From Meandrina meandrites (Eukaryota; Cnidaria; Anthozoa; Scleractinia; Meandrinidae), in contig OY855916.1 of NCBI GenBank assembly GCA_963693305.1, positions 3,485,001-3,549,000 of the forward strand: 64,000 nucleotides of DNA, written 5' to 3'. The position numbers and the translations under genes are program-made. Positions 34,475 through 45,107 of the stretch are shown piece by piece; the stretch's first letter is position 1; each line of letters begins with the position of its first letter. Below the pieces are notes generated by a model. That model saw nothing but the letters and a program-made list of their open reading frames with translations, was not told the DNA's origin and made no database searches.

Positions 34475-35805
34475 ATGTTAAAACTTAACGTCGGCGGCCA
34501 CATTTTCCCGACCACTTTGGACACCCTGAGAAGTGATCCAGGTACTAGATAAAACCTGTGATATCACAAACGTTCACTTTCACTTTCATACTTTTTGAGC
34601 CTTTGCTAGACAGGGAAACATTGTTGCAGAAATAAATGTTTCGCAGTTTAGCAGAGTGGGAAACATATTTCGAAAGCAAATAGTATTTGAAATGCTTCAG
34701 AAAGATAATTAACCTTTTGAGAACAAGATCCACGTCCGTAAAGAATATGAAAAGTTACATTTCTCATACGTACGCTTAACTGGGAAATAATTTTGCAGTT
34801 CTGCATTCGTAATGTTTTCCGTATGAAAAATGTTAACTCACTTTACCGTGTTCTATAAATAGACTTTCATTTAAAAGAGTCTATCATGCTCATTGTAGAT
34901 TCGACGCTATCCACCATGTTTTCGGAACATAACACAATTGAGCCAAGCGAGGATGGATCTTACTTCATTGATCGCGATGGAACTCACTTCCGGTATATCC
35001 TGAATTATCTTTGCACTGGAGAGCTTGATGTGCCTGAGGACAAGAGTGTTCGCAGAGAGCTTCTGGCCGAGGCTGAATTTTATCACGTTGGAGAAATGAT
35101 AAAGATGCTGAGACGTTTCAAGGATTCTGTGATCCTTTCATCAGATCAAGGCCAAACATTGATCAACTGCTTGATGGAAACCCGGGCCCTCACAAACGCC
35201 AGCGAAAAGTTGTTATACCGGGCTTCTCGTGATGGCTGGGGTGCTGCCAACTTTCACTCTTGTTGTGACAACAAGGGACCGACTGTGACAGTGATCAAGA
35301 GTGGAAATTACATATTTGGAGGATATACCGAGCAACACTGGGATGGTAGGTGTTACATAAATGTTCCTCGAGAACTGCTTAGTTCAACATAACAATAAAA
35401 CGAGAGCCTCTCTTTGTATAAAAGTTATAATTCCCAACGCGCTTACAAATAACATATAAAATGCATGATTTTTTTTTCCCTTTCTTCGCTTTAGTTTCAG
35501 TGGGTGCCAAAGAAGCACCAGACTCGTTCCTGTTCAGTCTTGTCAACCCAAGCGGTCTGCCACCAACAAAGATGCCTTTGATAGCTGGACGAGAAGGAAA
35601 TGCTATCTATTGCCAAAGAAACTTTGGGCCATTATTTGGAGGTGGCCATGATCTTTGTATTGCCGATTCACCAAATACCAACTTCTGCTACGTAAACCCG
35701 AACCACACTTACCAGTGTCCACCAGGTCAGAATGCCGACACGTTTTTAGCTGGAAATAGAAACTTTCTTGTCAGTGAAATGGAAGTTTTTGGGTTCGAGA
35801 AGTAA
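34475..35805 (+). CDS. Copy D: BTB/TLDc gene of subfamily 2 (no coil)
   Basis: Probable exons 34,475-34,541, 34,899-35,345 and 35,495-35,805 give 274 aa starting MLKLNVGGHIFPTTLDTL. The start codon overlaps the stop of the old coil frame. Splice sites are intact (CCAG|GTACTA, TGTAG|ATTC, GATG|GTAGGT, TTTAG|TTTCAG). Exon 2 starts DSTLSTMFSEHNTIEPSEDG. The BTB has TGELDVPEDKSVRRELLAEA where subfamily 1 has TGQLIVP...RIREELLAEA. The TLDc is complete to MEVFGFEK, with CPPGQ in place of CPAGQ. Intron 2 is only 149 bases. Nearly identical to copy E. The TGTAG acceptor replaces the CTTAG of copy C. Expression is unproven. Confidence 0.7.
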
Positions 35806-36596
35806 GAAGCTCATACTTTCTGAGCTACTGAAATACGATTTGCAAAAAAAAACACAACTCAGTCATTTCGTTTTATATGTAATAGTTGAATAGTTGCTAC
35901 ACAGTATAGGTCTACAGAGGATAATTTTTTAAGTCAGTTTAGTTTTTGTTATTTTATTGATGCTAGTCCGAAATGCCCTGATCCCAATGCCCTGATTAGT
36001 TATAATTCAGCTAACATTCTTCCAAATGTTCAAACTAAAATGGTGACACGTCTTCAAATAAAGAAACATGATGAGATTTTTTTCTTGCTTCAAAGAAAAA
36101 AAAAACCTCGGCGCTCCATAATTATACGAGCCAATGTTCTTCGAATTCTTCGTGCTAAAGAGAGAAGAAATAACAAATATGTCTTTCTTATTTAGGTTGT
36201 AATTTTAAAACGTTTAATTTGACCCATCTTAAGGTGGCTCCATAGGGTAATAACATGGATGTGGCGCGCGCTAGTGCATGTTATATTTTGAAATGTGGTT
36301 TTTGCATTTGTTTTCACTCCCAGTTCGCTCAAACTTATCAAATACAATAAGCAAGGATGAAATAGTGTGCTACAACCATTTCTGTTAAAATATTGGGTTT
36401 AAGTCATGAATTAAGAGTACCCAAACAAATGCGACTTTGAGCATTTATGTGGAAATAACAAAAAAGAAAGAATTTTGATTCGTTATATTTACTCTTTTAG
36501 GGGTCTGCATAACGTTCGGCCACACCCAGATTGGTCTCTTTTAGGGGTTAAATTCAAAATTTCCGACGAGCATCCCCGTCCATTTCATATGGGTGT
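35806..36596 (+). other. Downstream region of copy D
   Basis: 3' UTR and shared downstream block as in copy E up to 36,234, where homology to E (39,734) ends at CCATCTTAA. Beyond that is repeat DNA beginning GGTGGCTCCATAGGG. The position equivalent to AATAAA has GATAATTTTTTAAG, so no canonical poly(A) signal is visible there. Confidence 0.55.
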
Positions 36597-36615
36597 CCCC
36601 CCCCCCCCCCCCCCC
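36597..36615. repeat. Poly-C tract
   Basis: Nineteen consecutive C on the + strand, next to the helicase-like fragment. ORFs that cross it are artefacts. Confidence 0.9.
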
Positions 36616-36644
36616 GGGCAAAATCGCTCGCGGCAAGTCCAAGT

Positions 36645-37019
36645 TCAAAGCGACAGAAAAGATTGTTGCCGACAACAGTAACACCAGTGCGAGCATTCTT
36701 CTAATTCAGCTGAACTTAAAGAAGACAACGCAGCAGCACGAAAACCTCGTGAGCGCAAATCGGCCAACTGGTCTTCAATAACACTTGTTAATGGAGCAAT
36801 GACAATCAATGTAGCGCCGGTATTTTCACAGCTGTTCAGTAAAGAAAACGCTTGATAAATGCGGCTATTGCCGAATCCAGTAGGCAGAATGGCAAGGACG
36901 TCTTTTCCCAGATACAGGTTTCTCACCGCTTGCTCTTGTTCGGTTTTTAAATGTAAATCCCGAAGTTTGCGTGGAATAGCATCCATGTGTAATTCACACT
37001 GCTTTGCTTCACTCGTCAC
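36645..37019 (-). pseudogene. RecQ-like helicase fragment
   Basis: On the minus strand a 124-codon stretch resembles the first motifs of a RecQ/DEAD-like helicase. It shows a Q-motif-like LKTEQEQAV, motif I LPTGFGNSRIYQAF and motif Ia-like IAPLTSVIEDQ. The Walker A lysine is replaced (GNS for GKS), no further motifs follow, and the start is not ATG. It is a decayed remnant from a mobile or multicopy helicase gene, unrelated to the BTB/TLDc array. Confidence 0.6.
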
Positions 37020-37315
37020 TTGTCAAATGCTAATTGAGCGGCCTGAATGTTGCGTGCATGCGAATGAGTCCATTTGGAATAAATTAAAGCCAACGAACCA
37101 ATCACAGGACAGATAAGCGATTTTAGCCAATGGGAATTAGCGGCCTCTGGAGGCCGCTAATTCAAAAGATTTCTCCCGTTTAAGAGGCGTCTGGCGGCTG
37201 GCGTTCTTTCTCTCCTTCGTCGCTTTGCTCGCGCGCTCGTTTTCTCGCTCTCCCTGACTGACTAGAACGCCAAGCTACGCTGGCTATAGGCTCGTAGGCA
37301 ACTTCTTTTCGCAGC

Positions 37316-37810
37316 TGCAGAAGTTGCGTCTATAGCTGCGATGATCTTCTTTACATTTAATTCATCGTCCCGCAGTTCTAATGTATCATATTAAATGATA
37401 TTTACATGTTAATTTGCGCCTTAGAAATATTATTCCTAATGTACATAATTATTGTAAATAACTAGTTTTAAATCAATCATACCATTCGTAGCATATCTTT
37501 TATTTTATATCACTCATATAGTGTGTTAGGCGCATTTGATCATATTGACATGAAATATTAGAAATATTAGAAATATTAAATATTATTATTATTATTATTA
37601 TTATTATTTGATTTTCATATATTCATTATTTTAGGGGTAATAGAGCTCAACGCTGGCGTTGTAGACACATAATGATATTCTTGTATATGGCCAATATAAT
37701 TAATTGTTGTTTGTCCGAATGGTTTTATAACTGTGACAGGGGAAAAATTTGTAATTGACTCTATGACGGTGATATTGATAGTTCTATTCAGAGAATTTGC
37801 ATCGGCAATT
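37316..37810 (+). repeat. Retroelement-like 3' tail plus flanking repeat, copy 1
   Basis: GCTGCGATGATCTTCTTTAC...CCGCAGTTCTAATGTATCA followed by an (ATT)n run and TTTGATTTTCATATATTCA. The same arrangement occurs at about 41,005-41,505, including the following GGGGTAATAGAG(C/T)TCAACGCTGG block. The form suggests the end of a non-LTR or Penelope-like element, but the family is not certain. Confidence 0.4.
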
Positions 37811-37972
37811 TGCATCGGGTGCTACAAACAGCGAGCCAATTTTAAAAATTGGAACTTAACTGCAGATGACACCTGCTACAGTACTGCAAAGAAGTCTTAA
37901 ACATTTTAGAGACGGACAAAGTTCGGAAGCTTTTGACGAAGCAGCAGAGAAGAGCATATTCATTTCTCGATA

Positions 37973-39310
37973 ATGTTAAAACTTAACGTCGGCGGCCACA
38001 TTTTCCCGACCACTTTGGACACCCTGAGAAGTGATCCAGGTACTAGATAAAAACCTGTGATATCACAAACGTTCACTTTCACTTTCATACTTTTTGAGCC
38101 TTTGCTAGACAGGGAAACATTGTTGCAGAAATAAATGTTTCGCAGTTTAGCAGAGTGGGAAACATATTTTGAAAGTAAATAGTGTTTGAAATGCTTTAGA
38201 AAGATAATTAACCTTTTGATAACAAGATCCACGTCCGTAAAGAATATGAAAAGTTACATTTCTCATACGCTGAACTGGGAAATAATTTTGCAGTTCTGCA
38301 TTCGTAATGTTTTCCGTATGCAAAAATGTTAACTCACTTTACCGTGTTCTATAAATAGACTTTCATTTAAAAGAGTCTATCATGCTCATTGTAGATTCGA
38401 CGCTATCCACCATGTTTTCGGAACATAACACTATTGAGCCAAGCGAGGATGGATCTTACCTCATTGATCGCGATGGAACTCACTTCTGGCATATCCTGAA
38501 TTATCTTCACACTGGAGAGCTTGATGTGCCTGAGGACAAGAGTGTTCGCAGAGAGCTTCTGGCCGAGGCTGAATTTTATCACGTTGGAGAAATGATAAAG
38601 ATGCTGAGACGTTTCAAGGATTCTGTGATCCTTTCATCAAATCAAGGCCAAACATTGATCAATTGGTTAATGGAAACCCGGGCCTTCACAAACACCGACG
38701 AAGAGTTGTTATACCGGGCTTCTCGTGATGGCTGGGGTGCTGCCAACTTTCACTCTTGTTGTGACAACAAGGGACCGACTGTGACAGTGGTCAAGAGTGG
38801 AAATTACATATTTGGAGGATATACCGAGCAACACTGGGATGGTAGGTGTTACATAAATGTTCCTCAAGTACTGCTTAGTTCAACATAACAATAAAACGAG
38901 AGACTCTCTTTGTATAAAAGTTATAATTCCCAACGCGCTTACAAATAACATATAAAATGCATGATTTTTGTTGTTTTTTTTTTCCTTTCTTCGCTTTAGT
39001 TTCAGTGGGTGCCAAAGAAGCACCAGACTCGTTCCTGTTCAGTCTTGTCAACCCAAGCGGTCTGCCACCAACAAAGATGCCTTTGATAGCTGGACGAGAA
39101 GGAGATGCTATCTGGTGCCAAAGAAACTTTGGGCCATTATTTGGAGGTGGCCATGATCTTTGTATTGCCGATTCACCAAATACCAACTTCTGCTACGTAA
39201 ACCCGAACCACACTTACCAGTGTCCAGCAGGTCAGAATGCCGACACGTTTCTAGCTGGAAATAGAAACTTTCTTGTCAGTGAAATGGAAGTTTTTGGGTT
39301 TGAGAAGTAA
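37973..39310 (+). CDS. Copy E: BTB/TLDc gene of subfamily 2, near-twin of copy D
   Basis: Probable exons 37,973-38,039, 38,395-38,841 and 39,000-39,310 encode 274 aa. It starts MLKLNVGGHIFPTTLDTL at an ATG overlapping TAA, as in D. Splice sites equal those of D. Differences from D include HFWHILNYLH for HFRYILNYLC in the BTB, NWLMETRAFTNTDEELLY for NCLMETRALTNASEKLLY, and NAIYC changed to DAIWC in the TLDc. The conserved BTB Arg-Tyr pair replaced by Trp-His is unique to this copy. Homology with D runs from about 37,815 to 39,734. The more distal upstream coil relic seen before D (34,060-34,150) is missing here because a retroelement-like tail abuts the duplication. Confidence 0.7.
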
Positions 39311-40090
39311 GAAGCTCATACTTTCTGAGCTACTGAAATACGATTTGTAAAAAAACACAACTCAGTCATTTCGTTTTATATGTAATAGTTGAATAGTTGT
39401 TACACGGTAGGTCTACAGAGGATAATTTTTTAGGTCAGTTTAGTTTTTGTTATTTTATTGATGCTAGTCCGAAATGCCCTGATCCCAATGCCCTGATTAG
39501 TTATAATTCGGCTAACATTCTTCCAAATGTTCAAACTAAAATGGTGACACGTCTTCAAATAAAGAAACATGATGAGATTTTTTTCTTGCTTCAAAGAAAA
39601 AAAAAACCTCGGCGCTCCATAATTATACGAGCCAATGTTCTTCGAATTCTTCGTGCTAAAGAGAGAAGAAATAACAAATATGTCTTTCTTATTTAGGTTG
39701 TAATTTTAAAACGTTTAATTTGACCCATCTTAACGATGTCTCAGAACGGCGAACGGCATCGCTGTTTACTTTTCCTCGAGCTATTAAATAAATCCACGAG
39801 AAAAATGGACAAAAATTCACTCGTCCAAAAAAGGGCAATCAGTAGCCTCCAAAAATGGGAATTGTTTTCGTTCGCTGCAAAACAATTTCTTACGTGATAT
39901 AAAAGGTAATGTGCCAATGTTAGGAACCTCGTAAGAGCGGATCCAAAGATTCCTGAAGACGTTTGTAAATTGTTGAATTAAACTGTTGCTTTTTTATAAC
40001 ATTGATGTGTACGGGCACACGATGTATTTTATAGTCTTGCACTCGCGTTTTCCAAGACGTGGTTTTACAGCATACCCTGATTCATTTAAG

Positions 40091-40280
40091 CCTGGTTCAC
40101 ACTAGCGACATAACGACATAAAGAAAAGTTCAGTTCTTTCCTTATGTCGTTATGCTTATGTCATTATGTTCCTACTATGTCGTTATGTTATGTTGCTCAC
40201 CCGGGTGACATAAAACATCTATATAGGGTGTTTTTGGCATTTGCGTGACCTTGCCGTTATGTAGTTATGTCGCTACAAGT
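40091..40280. mobile_element. MITE with GACATAAC repeats
   Basis: Starts CCTGGTTCACACTAGCGACA. Inverted ACGACATAA/TTATGTCGTTATG motifs recur through the element, and GTTATGTCGCTA marks the right end. No ORF. Confidence 0.5.
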
Positions 40281-41004
40281 TAACAAGCGTTTTACTGCTG
40301 AGAAACGGTTACAAGCTCTGCCCCGTTAGCACAAATATGTCGTTATTACCAAATACAAATAAACTCAGAACTCAGAAGTCGGGGTATTTTTAGGCCAATA
40401 GAAGCCGACTGTTTTTTTAGCCGCAAACTCACAAAAGTGCCCAGGAACAGCCAGCAAAATTACCGACGCAGCAAGTCATGTTTACAATTACGTGACCAAA
40501 GTGGTCTAGGACTCTGTCCTTCTTGACCAAAATTGGTAGCGCATACGCCCTCTCGTGAATATTTCATGGCACCTGCAAGCCCGGATGGCGGCCCACATTC
40601 ATTAGAACAGAAGAATTCATCATCAAAGGGCTCTTTGAGCCAGCTCATTTATGTAACGGGGAATTTGCATTGATTGCTTTGGTCTAAAAGGACAAATCCC
40701 AACTAATGCAGGATATTTAGGTAAGTTGCTGTTTTCTTTTTAGAGGAAGGAATGGTAGGGTACTATGAGGACTAAAATTCAGTCAGGTAAAAAATAAGCA
40801 TTTTGAGTTAATTTTGCGCTTAGTCCGTTACACTCTTACCCATTGCTTAAATAATGTTCAAATTTCGTATACTGAAACTTTTCTTACTTTAACCTATGAT
40901 GCACACCAAGGATGGAAACAAAATCAGAGCTGCAGTAGCAGCAACCACAATATGAACGAGACAGATAGCACATTGGTAACAACATTGTAGGCTCGTAATT
41001 AACT

Positions 41005-41255
41005 TCTTTTCTGCGATGATCTTCTTTACATTTAATTCATCGTCCCGCAGTTCTAATGTATCATATTAGATCATATTTACATGTTAATTTGCGCCTTAGA
41101 AATATTATTCCTAACGTACATAATTATTGTAAATAACTAGTTTTAAATCAATCATACTATTCATAGCATATCTTTTATTTTAAATCACTCATATAGTTTG
41201 TTAGGCGCATTTGATCATATTTACATGTTAATTTGCGCCTTAGAAATATTAAATA

Positions 41256-41293
<38 letters not shown>

Positions 41294-41505
41294 TGATTTT
41301 CATATATTCATTATTTTAGGGGTAATAGAGTTCAACGCTGGCATTGTAGACACATAATGATATTCTTGTATATGGCCAATATAAATATTTGTTGTCTGTC
41401 CATTAGTAATGAAGGTTTTATAACTGTGACAAGGGAAAACTTTGCAATTGACTCTATGACGGTGATATTGATAGTACCATTCAGAGAATTTGCATCGGCT
41501 TGAAT
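41005..41505 (+). repeat. Retroelement-like 3' tail plus flanking repeat, copy 2
   Basis: Second copy of the 37,316-37,810 arrangement, including an (ATT)n run at about 41,258-41,292. The A/T-rich middle differs by a small internal duplication (TTTACATGTTAATTTGCGCC twice). Confidence 0.4.
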
Positions 41506-42624
41506 TATAATATTATCTACTCAAGTTCCTTGTCTTGCCATAGTATTCACGCAGTTTTGCCAAGACTGTTCATGGCTCCTTTCCATGTACAACTCGGGTA
41601 ATGCAAAGATGATGAATTTCAAGAAATCGTATATAGAAATGATACTTAGGGGTGTTATATAGCTGGTATGAGACTGCACCGAAAAAACAATAAGTTTATT
41701 TTGTATATTTACTGAATTGTAAGCATAAATACGGCAGAATTGACCAATGATAACAAATCCCATACAAAGCCTTATAATATTCTCAACGGTCTAGTGTTAC
41801 GCAACACCGATTTACCAATCGACCGCTCGAAACGTGAGCTTGGCCTGCCTGTGGTTACATTGCAATGGAAAAATAACTAATGTTGTTCTAATGTTGAAAC
41901 AAATTAACATAAATATCAACGCGAGATTTGAACATGTTATTTTTACATTTTACCTGTACTGAGACTTCAGTAATGTTTGGCGAACAGAAGGTTGTCACTC
42001 CCTCGCTCGATGCTGCCGTGTTCATCTTGTGATTTATTTAACTTATCCACGTGTGTTGTTGCTGCCTGTTGTTTGGAGCGAAATTTACTGGCCAAGAACA
42101 CCGCGTAGAAGGACAGCTTGGTCTTGATAAGCTTGATAACATTGCCTGTGATTGATCTAATGTGACTGGTAGCCATCTCAAACAACTTTCAATGAGAGAG
42201 TTTCGTGGTTTGTCAGTATTGCATATCGTATAGCAGTTTTTGTGCGAGCGTGCATCAAATCTGGATCAAAACTGGAGCTCAAAAAATTTGATTTAGTGAA
42301 ACTACATGTATCTTGGCTGCTATTATTGATGTGTGCGTTGTATGTTGAAGAGCTCCAAAGGAAACGCACAATAATAAATTAATGATTTACGTACTTACCA
42401 ATACGAACGCAAATAAGCTCAGCGACTTTCCAACATGGCTGCCTCGATGGTCTGCTTCATGCACGTGGTAACGTGTACAAAAAAGAAAAACGTTAGGGGT
42501 CCCCCTAGGTGCGAACATTTCGGGTTCTTAGTTAAGAAACTGTGACTTTATTTATTTATTACACCATACACACATTTTTTTTATTATTTGTACTTGCTTA
42601 TTGGAGCAACGTCCAAGTTCATTT

Positions 42625-43375
42625 CGAAATCGAAAATTCCAAGAAATCAAGTATTCAGAAAGCCTCGGGCTAGTTCTAATTTATTTTTTTAATATTCTGG
42701 AAAAACATTCAATAATGTATAATTCCGCGAAATCGTCGCCTGCGTAGGTGGCGGCTCTGTTGGCGTTAACGCGCGCGCGAGTCGCGCGCGAGGAAGTGGC
42801 GAAGCCGCGACAACGAGCTTCCTCCTCCCTAGGTCCCTTGCGGCCTAGCTACGCAGGCTACGAAATCGAAGCTTTGTAGAAGAGTCGAGAACTCAAAAAG
42901 CCTCAAATGAGCAGAGCTATTCGAGTGACTCGTTCCATTTGTTCCACATAAAACAATCAATAATTAACGTATAAACGCACAACAAAATTTGCAGGGAAAT
43001 TGAAAATTCCAAGAATTGAGAATTTAGAAATTAAAGCCTCGAGAGATGCAGAACAGCTCGAGTGACTCGTTATTCTACAAAAACATTCAACAATGTTTAC
43101 TTCCAAGAAATCAAAAATTAGAAGAATCGGCTGAGAGTTTACAAAGCCCCAAGAGAGGCACAACTATTCAGGTGTCTCGTTCTACTTTTTGTACTGAGAA
43201 GAAGAAGAAGAAGATCGTAAGAGGCAGTACTATTCAAGTGACTTGTTCTATTTTTTCTAGAGAAAAACAATGAATAATTAATGTATAAATGCATAACAAA
43301 GTTTCCACGAAATCGAAAATTCCAGGAATCGAGAGTCGAGAAAACCTCGACAGAAGCAAAACATTTATCCAAGGA
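42625..43375 (+). repeat. Degenerate tandem array of the promoter-proximal module, upstream of copy F
   Basis: Repeats of the CGAAATCGAAAATTC(C/T)AAGAAT core and GAGTGACTCGTTC(T/C) box, as before copy D, at about 42,630, 42,725, 42,860, 42,995, 43,105 and 43,305. A hairpin MITE at 42,738-42,858 interrupts one repeat. Confidence 0.65.
42738..42858. mobile_element. Short hairpin MITE inside the promoter-module array
   Basis: Ends GCCTGCGTAGGTGG and CTAGCTACGCAGGC are inverted repeats around a GC-rich palindromic core (CGCGCGCGAGTCGCGCGCG). It lies within a CGAAATCG module; a related piece lies at the same module position in copy C (about 14,010). Confidence 0.65.
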
Positions 43376-43377
43376 CT

Positions 43378-44850
43378 TTGTTTCAAGGAACGTGTTGTCA
43401 CTCGGAGGAAGAAATCAGTTCTCACAACACTGAAGTACTCGAGGATCTATATCGAGGATGGCAGTGAACAAACGCGTCATTGAAGAAAGAGAAAGTGGTC
43501 AAAAGTTAAACAGTCAAACTGAAACAATGACCAAGTCATGCCGATGCAAAACAAAGCGAGCCAATGAAATTGGAAGTAACCTGGTGACACCTGCTACAGT
43601 ACTATAAAGAAGTCTTAGACATTTTAGAGACGGACAAAGTTTGGAAGCGTGTGACGAAGCATCAAAGAAGAGCATATTCATCATTCTCGACAATGCTTAA
43701 ACTTAACGTTGGCGGCCAGATTTTCGCGACCACTTTGGAAACCCTGCAAAAAGATCCAGGTACTAGATAAAAACTTGTGGTATCAGAAACTTTCACTTTT
43801 ACTTACTAACTTTTTAGGGCCTTTGTTAAATAGGGAAACATTGTTGCAGAGATAGATGTTTCTCCGTTTAGCCGAGTGGGAAACAACTATTTCGAATAGT
43901 ATTTTAAATATTAAAAATTTAAAGATGATCTCTGGCTAAAAATATTTAAAAAGTACGAGCTTTCGACTGTTTGATCTACAGTCTTCAACGGGTAAAAAAG
44001 AATGACAAAATATGAATATAAATGTGTAAGAATAAAAAAGAATGGACTATGTAAATTAATTATGAATGTGTGTAAAAAGAATGTTGTATTGCCCAGGGAG
44101 TGGGCAGGAATTGTTGTCAGCATTTGGCGTCACCATGGAATGCCACGATTCTAGTGTTTTTCTTGTTCGGAAGCTGCCTTTGTCGATTACGGAGGCGTTA
44201 TTAAAGTCAATGGAATGGTCATGGGACCATGCATGGTTCGCAATTCTGGAGCCTTTAGCCGCTGTTTTTACATGACCGTTCCATTGACTTTAATAACGCC
44301 TCCGTAATCGACAAAGGCAGCTTCCGAACAAGAAAAACACTAGAATCGTGGCATTCCATGGTGACGCCAAATGCTGACAACAATTCCTGCCCACTCCCTG
44401 GGCAATACAACATTCTTTTTACACACATTCATAATTAATTTACATAGTCCATTCTTTTTTATTCTTACACATTTATATTCATATTTTGTCATTCTTTTTT
44501 ACCCGTTGAAGACTGTAGATCAAACAGTCGAAAGCTCGTACTTTTTAAATATTTTTAGCCAGAGATCGTCTTTAAATTTTTAATATGTTTAACCCTGGCT
44601 ACGGTCCTTCAATATTTTTAAGTATTTTAAATGCTTCAGAAATATAGCCTTTTGAGAACAAGATCCGCGTCTGTAAAGAATATGAAAAGTTTCATTACCC
44701 ACTACCGCTGAAAATTTTAATGATTTTAATTCTTATGTGTCAGTGTTAACTCGCTTTATATTACCAGGTCCTTGTACATTTTTTAAATCACGTTTATCTA
44801 AGTTTTGAAGCTATCTGACATGTTTTCGGATCATTACACACTGAACAAAA
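43378..44850 (+). pseudogene. Copy F: truncated BTB/TLDc remnant
   Basis: Exon 1 relic at 43,400-43,480 and 43,600-43,692, and a BTB first-strand exon at 43,693-43,759 (MLKLNVGGQIFATTLETLQK, intact donor CCAG|GTACTA). Intron 1 holds a 711-bp foldback. Exon 2 begins at 44,803 after TCTAAG but stays homologous only for about 45 bases (LSDMFSDHYTL). It then runs directly into intergenic unit sequence (AATATGTCGCTACCAAATACG, compare 12,999). The rest of exon 2, intron 2, exon 3 and the 3' UTR are deleted. This cannot encode a BTB/TLDc protein. Confidence 0.8.
43910..44620. mobile_element. Foldback element in intron 1 of copy F
   Basis: Two nearly identical inverted arms of about 310 bases (43,911-44,222 and 44,270-44,588) surround a loop of under 50 bases. 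AGTATTTTAAAT occurs on both sides (43,898-43,909 and 44,621-44,632) and may be the target duplication, since copies D and E have a single AGTATTTGAAAT or AGTGTTTGAAAT here. Mirrored ORFs in the arms are not genes. Confidence 0.75.
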
Positions 44851-44922
44851 ATATGTCGCTACCAAATACGAAAATGATGTAATGTATATGAAATGATTCA
44901 TATATGAACTGCGGATATATAT

Positions 44923-45107
44923 GAAGGTGATATATGATCTTCGCAGTGAATTTCCAATGTGTGGCTTCATAGCTCAGTTGGTAGAGCATCGCACCGGTAT
45001 CGCGTAGGTCACGGGTTCGAATCCCGTTGAAGCCCTGATTTTTTTCAGGCTCCTTTATTCCAATTGCTTAAATTGGAAATTCACTGCGAAGATCATATAT
45101 CACCTTC
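44923..45107. mobile_element. Inverted-repeat element enclosing a tRNA-like gene
   Basis: Perfect 35-bp inverted repeats at 44,923-44,957 and 45,073-45,107 (starting GAAGGTGATATATGATCTTC) flank a tRNA-like sequence. The AT-rich palindromic stretch ATGAAATGATTCATATATG lies just outside on the left. The structure suggests a mobile or amplifying unit rather than an ordinary tRNA locus. Confidence 0.7.
44963..45034 (+). tRNA. tRNA-like gene, anticodon position reads GGT
   Basis: A 72-base cloverleaf: acceptor stem GGCTTCA/TGAAGCC (7 pairs), D arm GCTC-AGTTGGTA-GAGC, T arm ACGGG-TTCGAAT-CCCGT. A box (TAGCTCAGTTGG) and B box (GGTTCGAATCC) are good. The anticodon stem is weak (only three pairs) and position 33 is C instead of T, so the anticodon (GGT, Thr by position) is doubtful. 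Likely a tRNA-derived repeat or tRNA pseudogene. Confidence 0.55.

Larger units (their letters stand above)
39311..42620 (+). other. Downstream/intergenic unit after copy E
   Basis: Shared downstream block (39,430-39,730), second conserved block (39,735-39,900), GGGCACACGATGTATTTTAT block, a MITE at 40,091-40,280, the retroelement-like tail at about 41,005-41,505, then 41,600-42,600, homologous to 18,420-20,250 without the Harbinger-like insertion. No gene is supported. Confidence 0.55.

Noticed and set aside
36475..36681. Proline-rich ORFs at 36.5-36.8 kb
   Set aside because: They are produced by a 19-base poly-C tract.
40089..40290. GACATAAC repeats as a regulatory cluster
   Set aside because: The repeats are arranged as inverted ends of a MITE and are not placed next to a gene start.
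43911..44583. Two identical 70-codon ORFs flanking 44.2 kb
   Set aside because: Mirror images in the arms of a foldback element; no domain.
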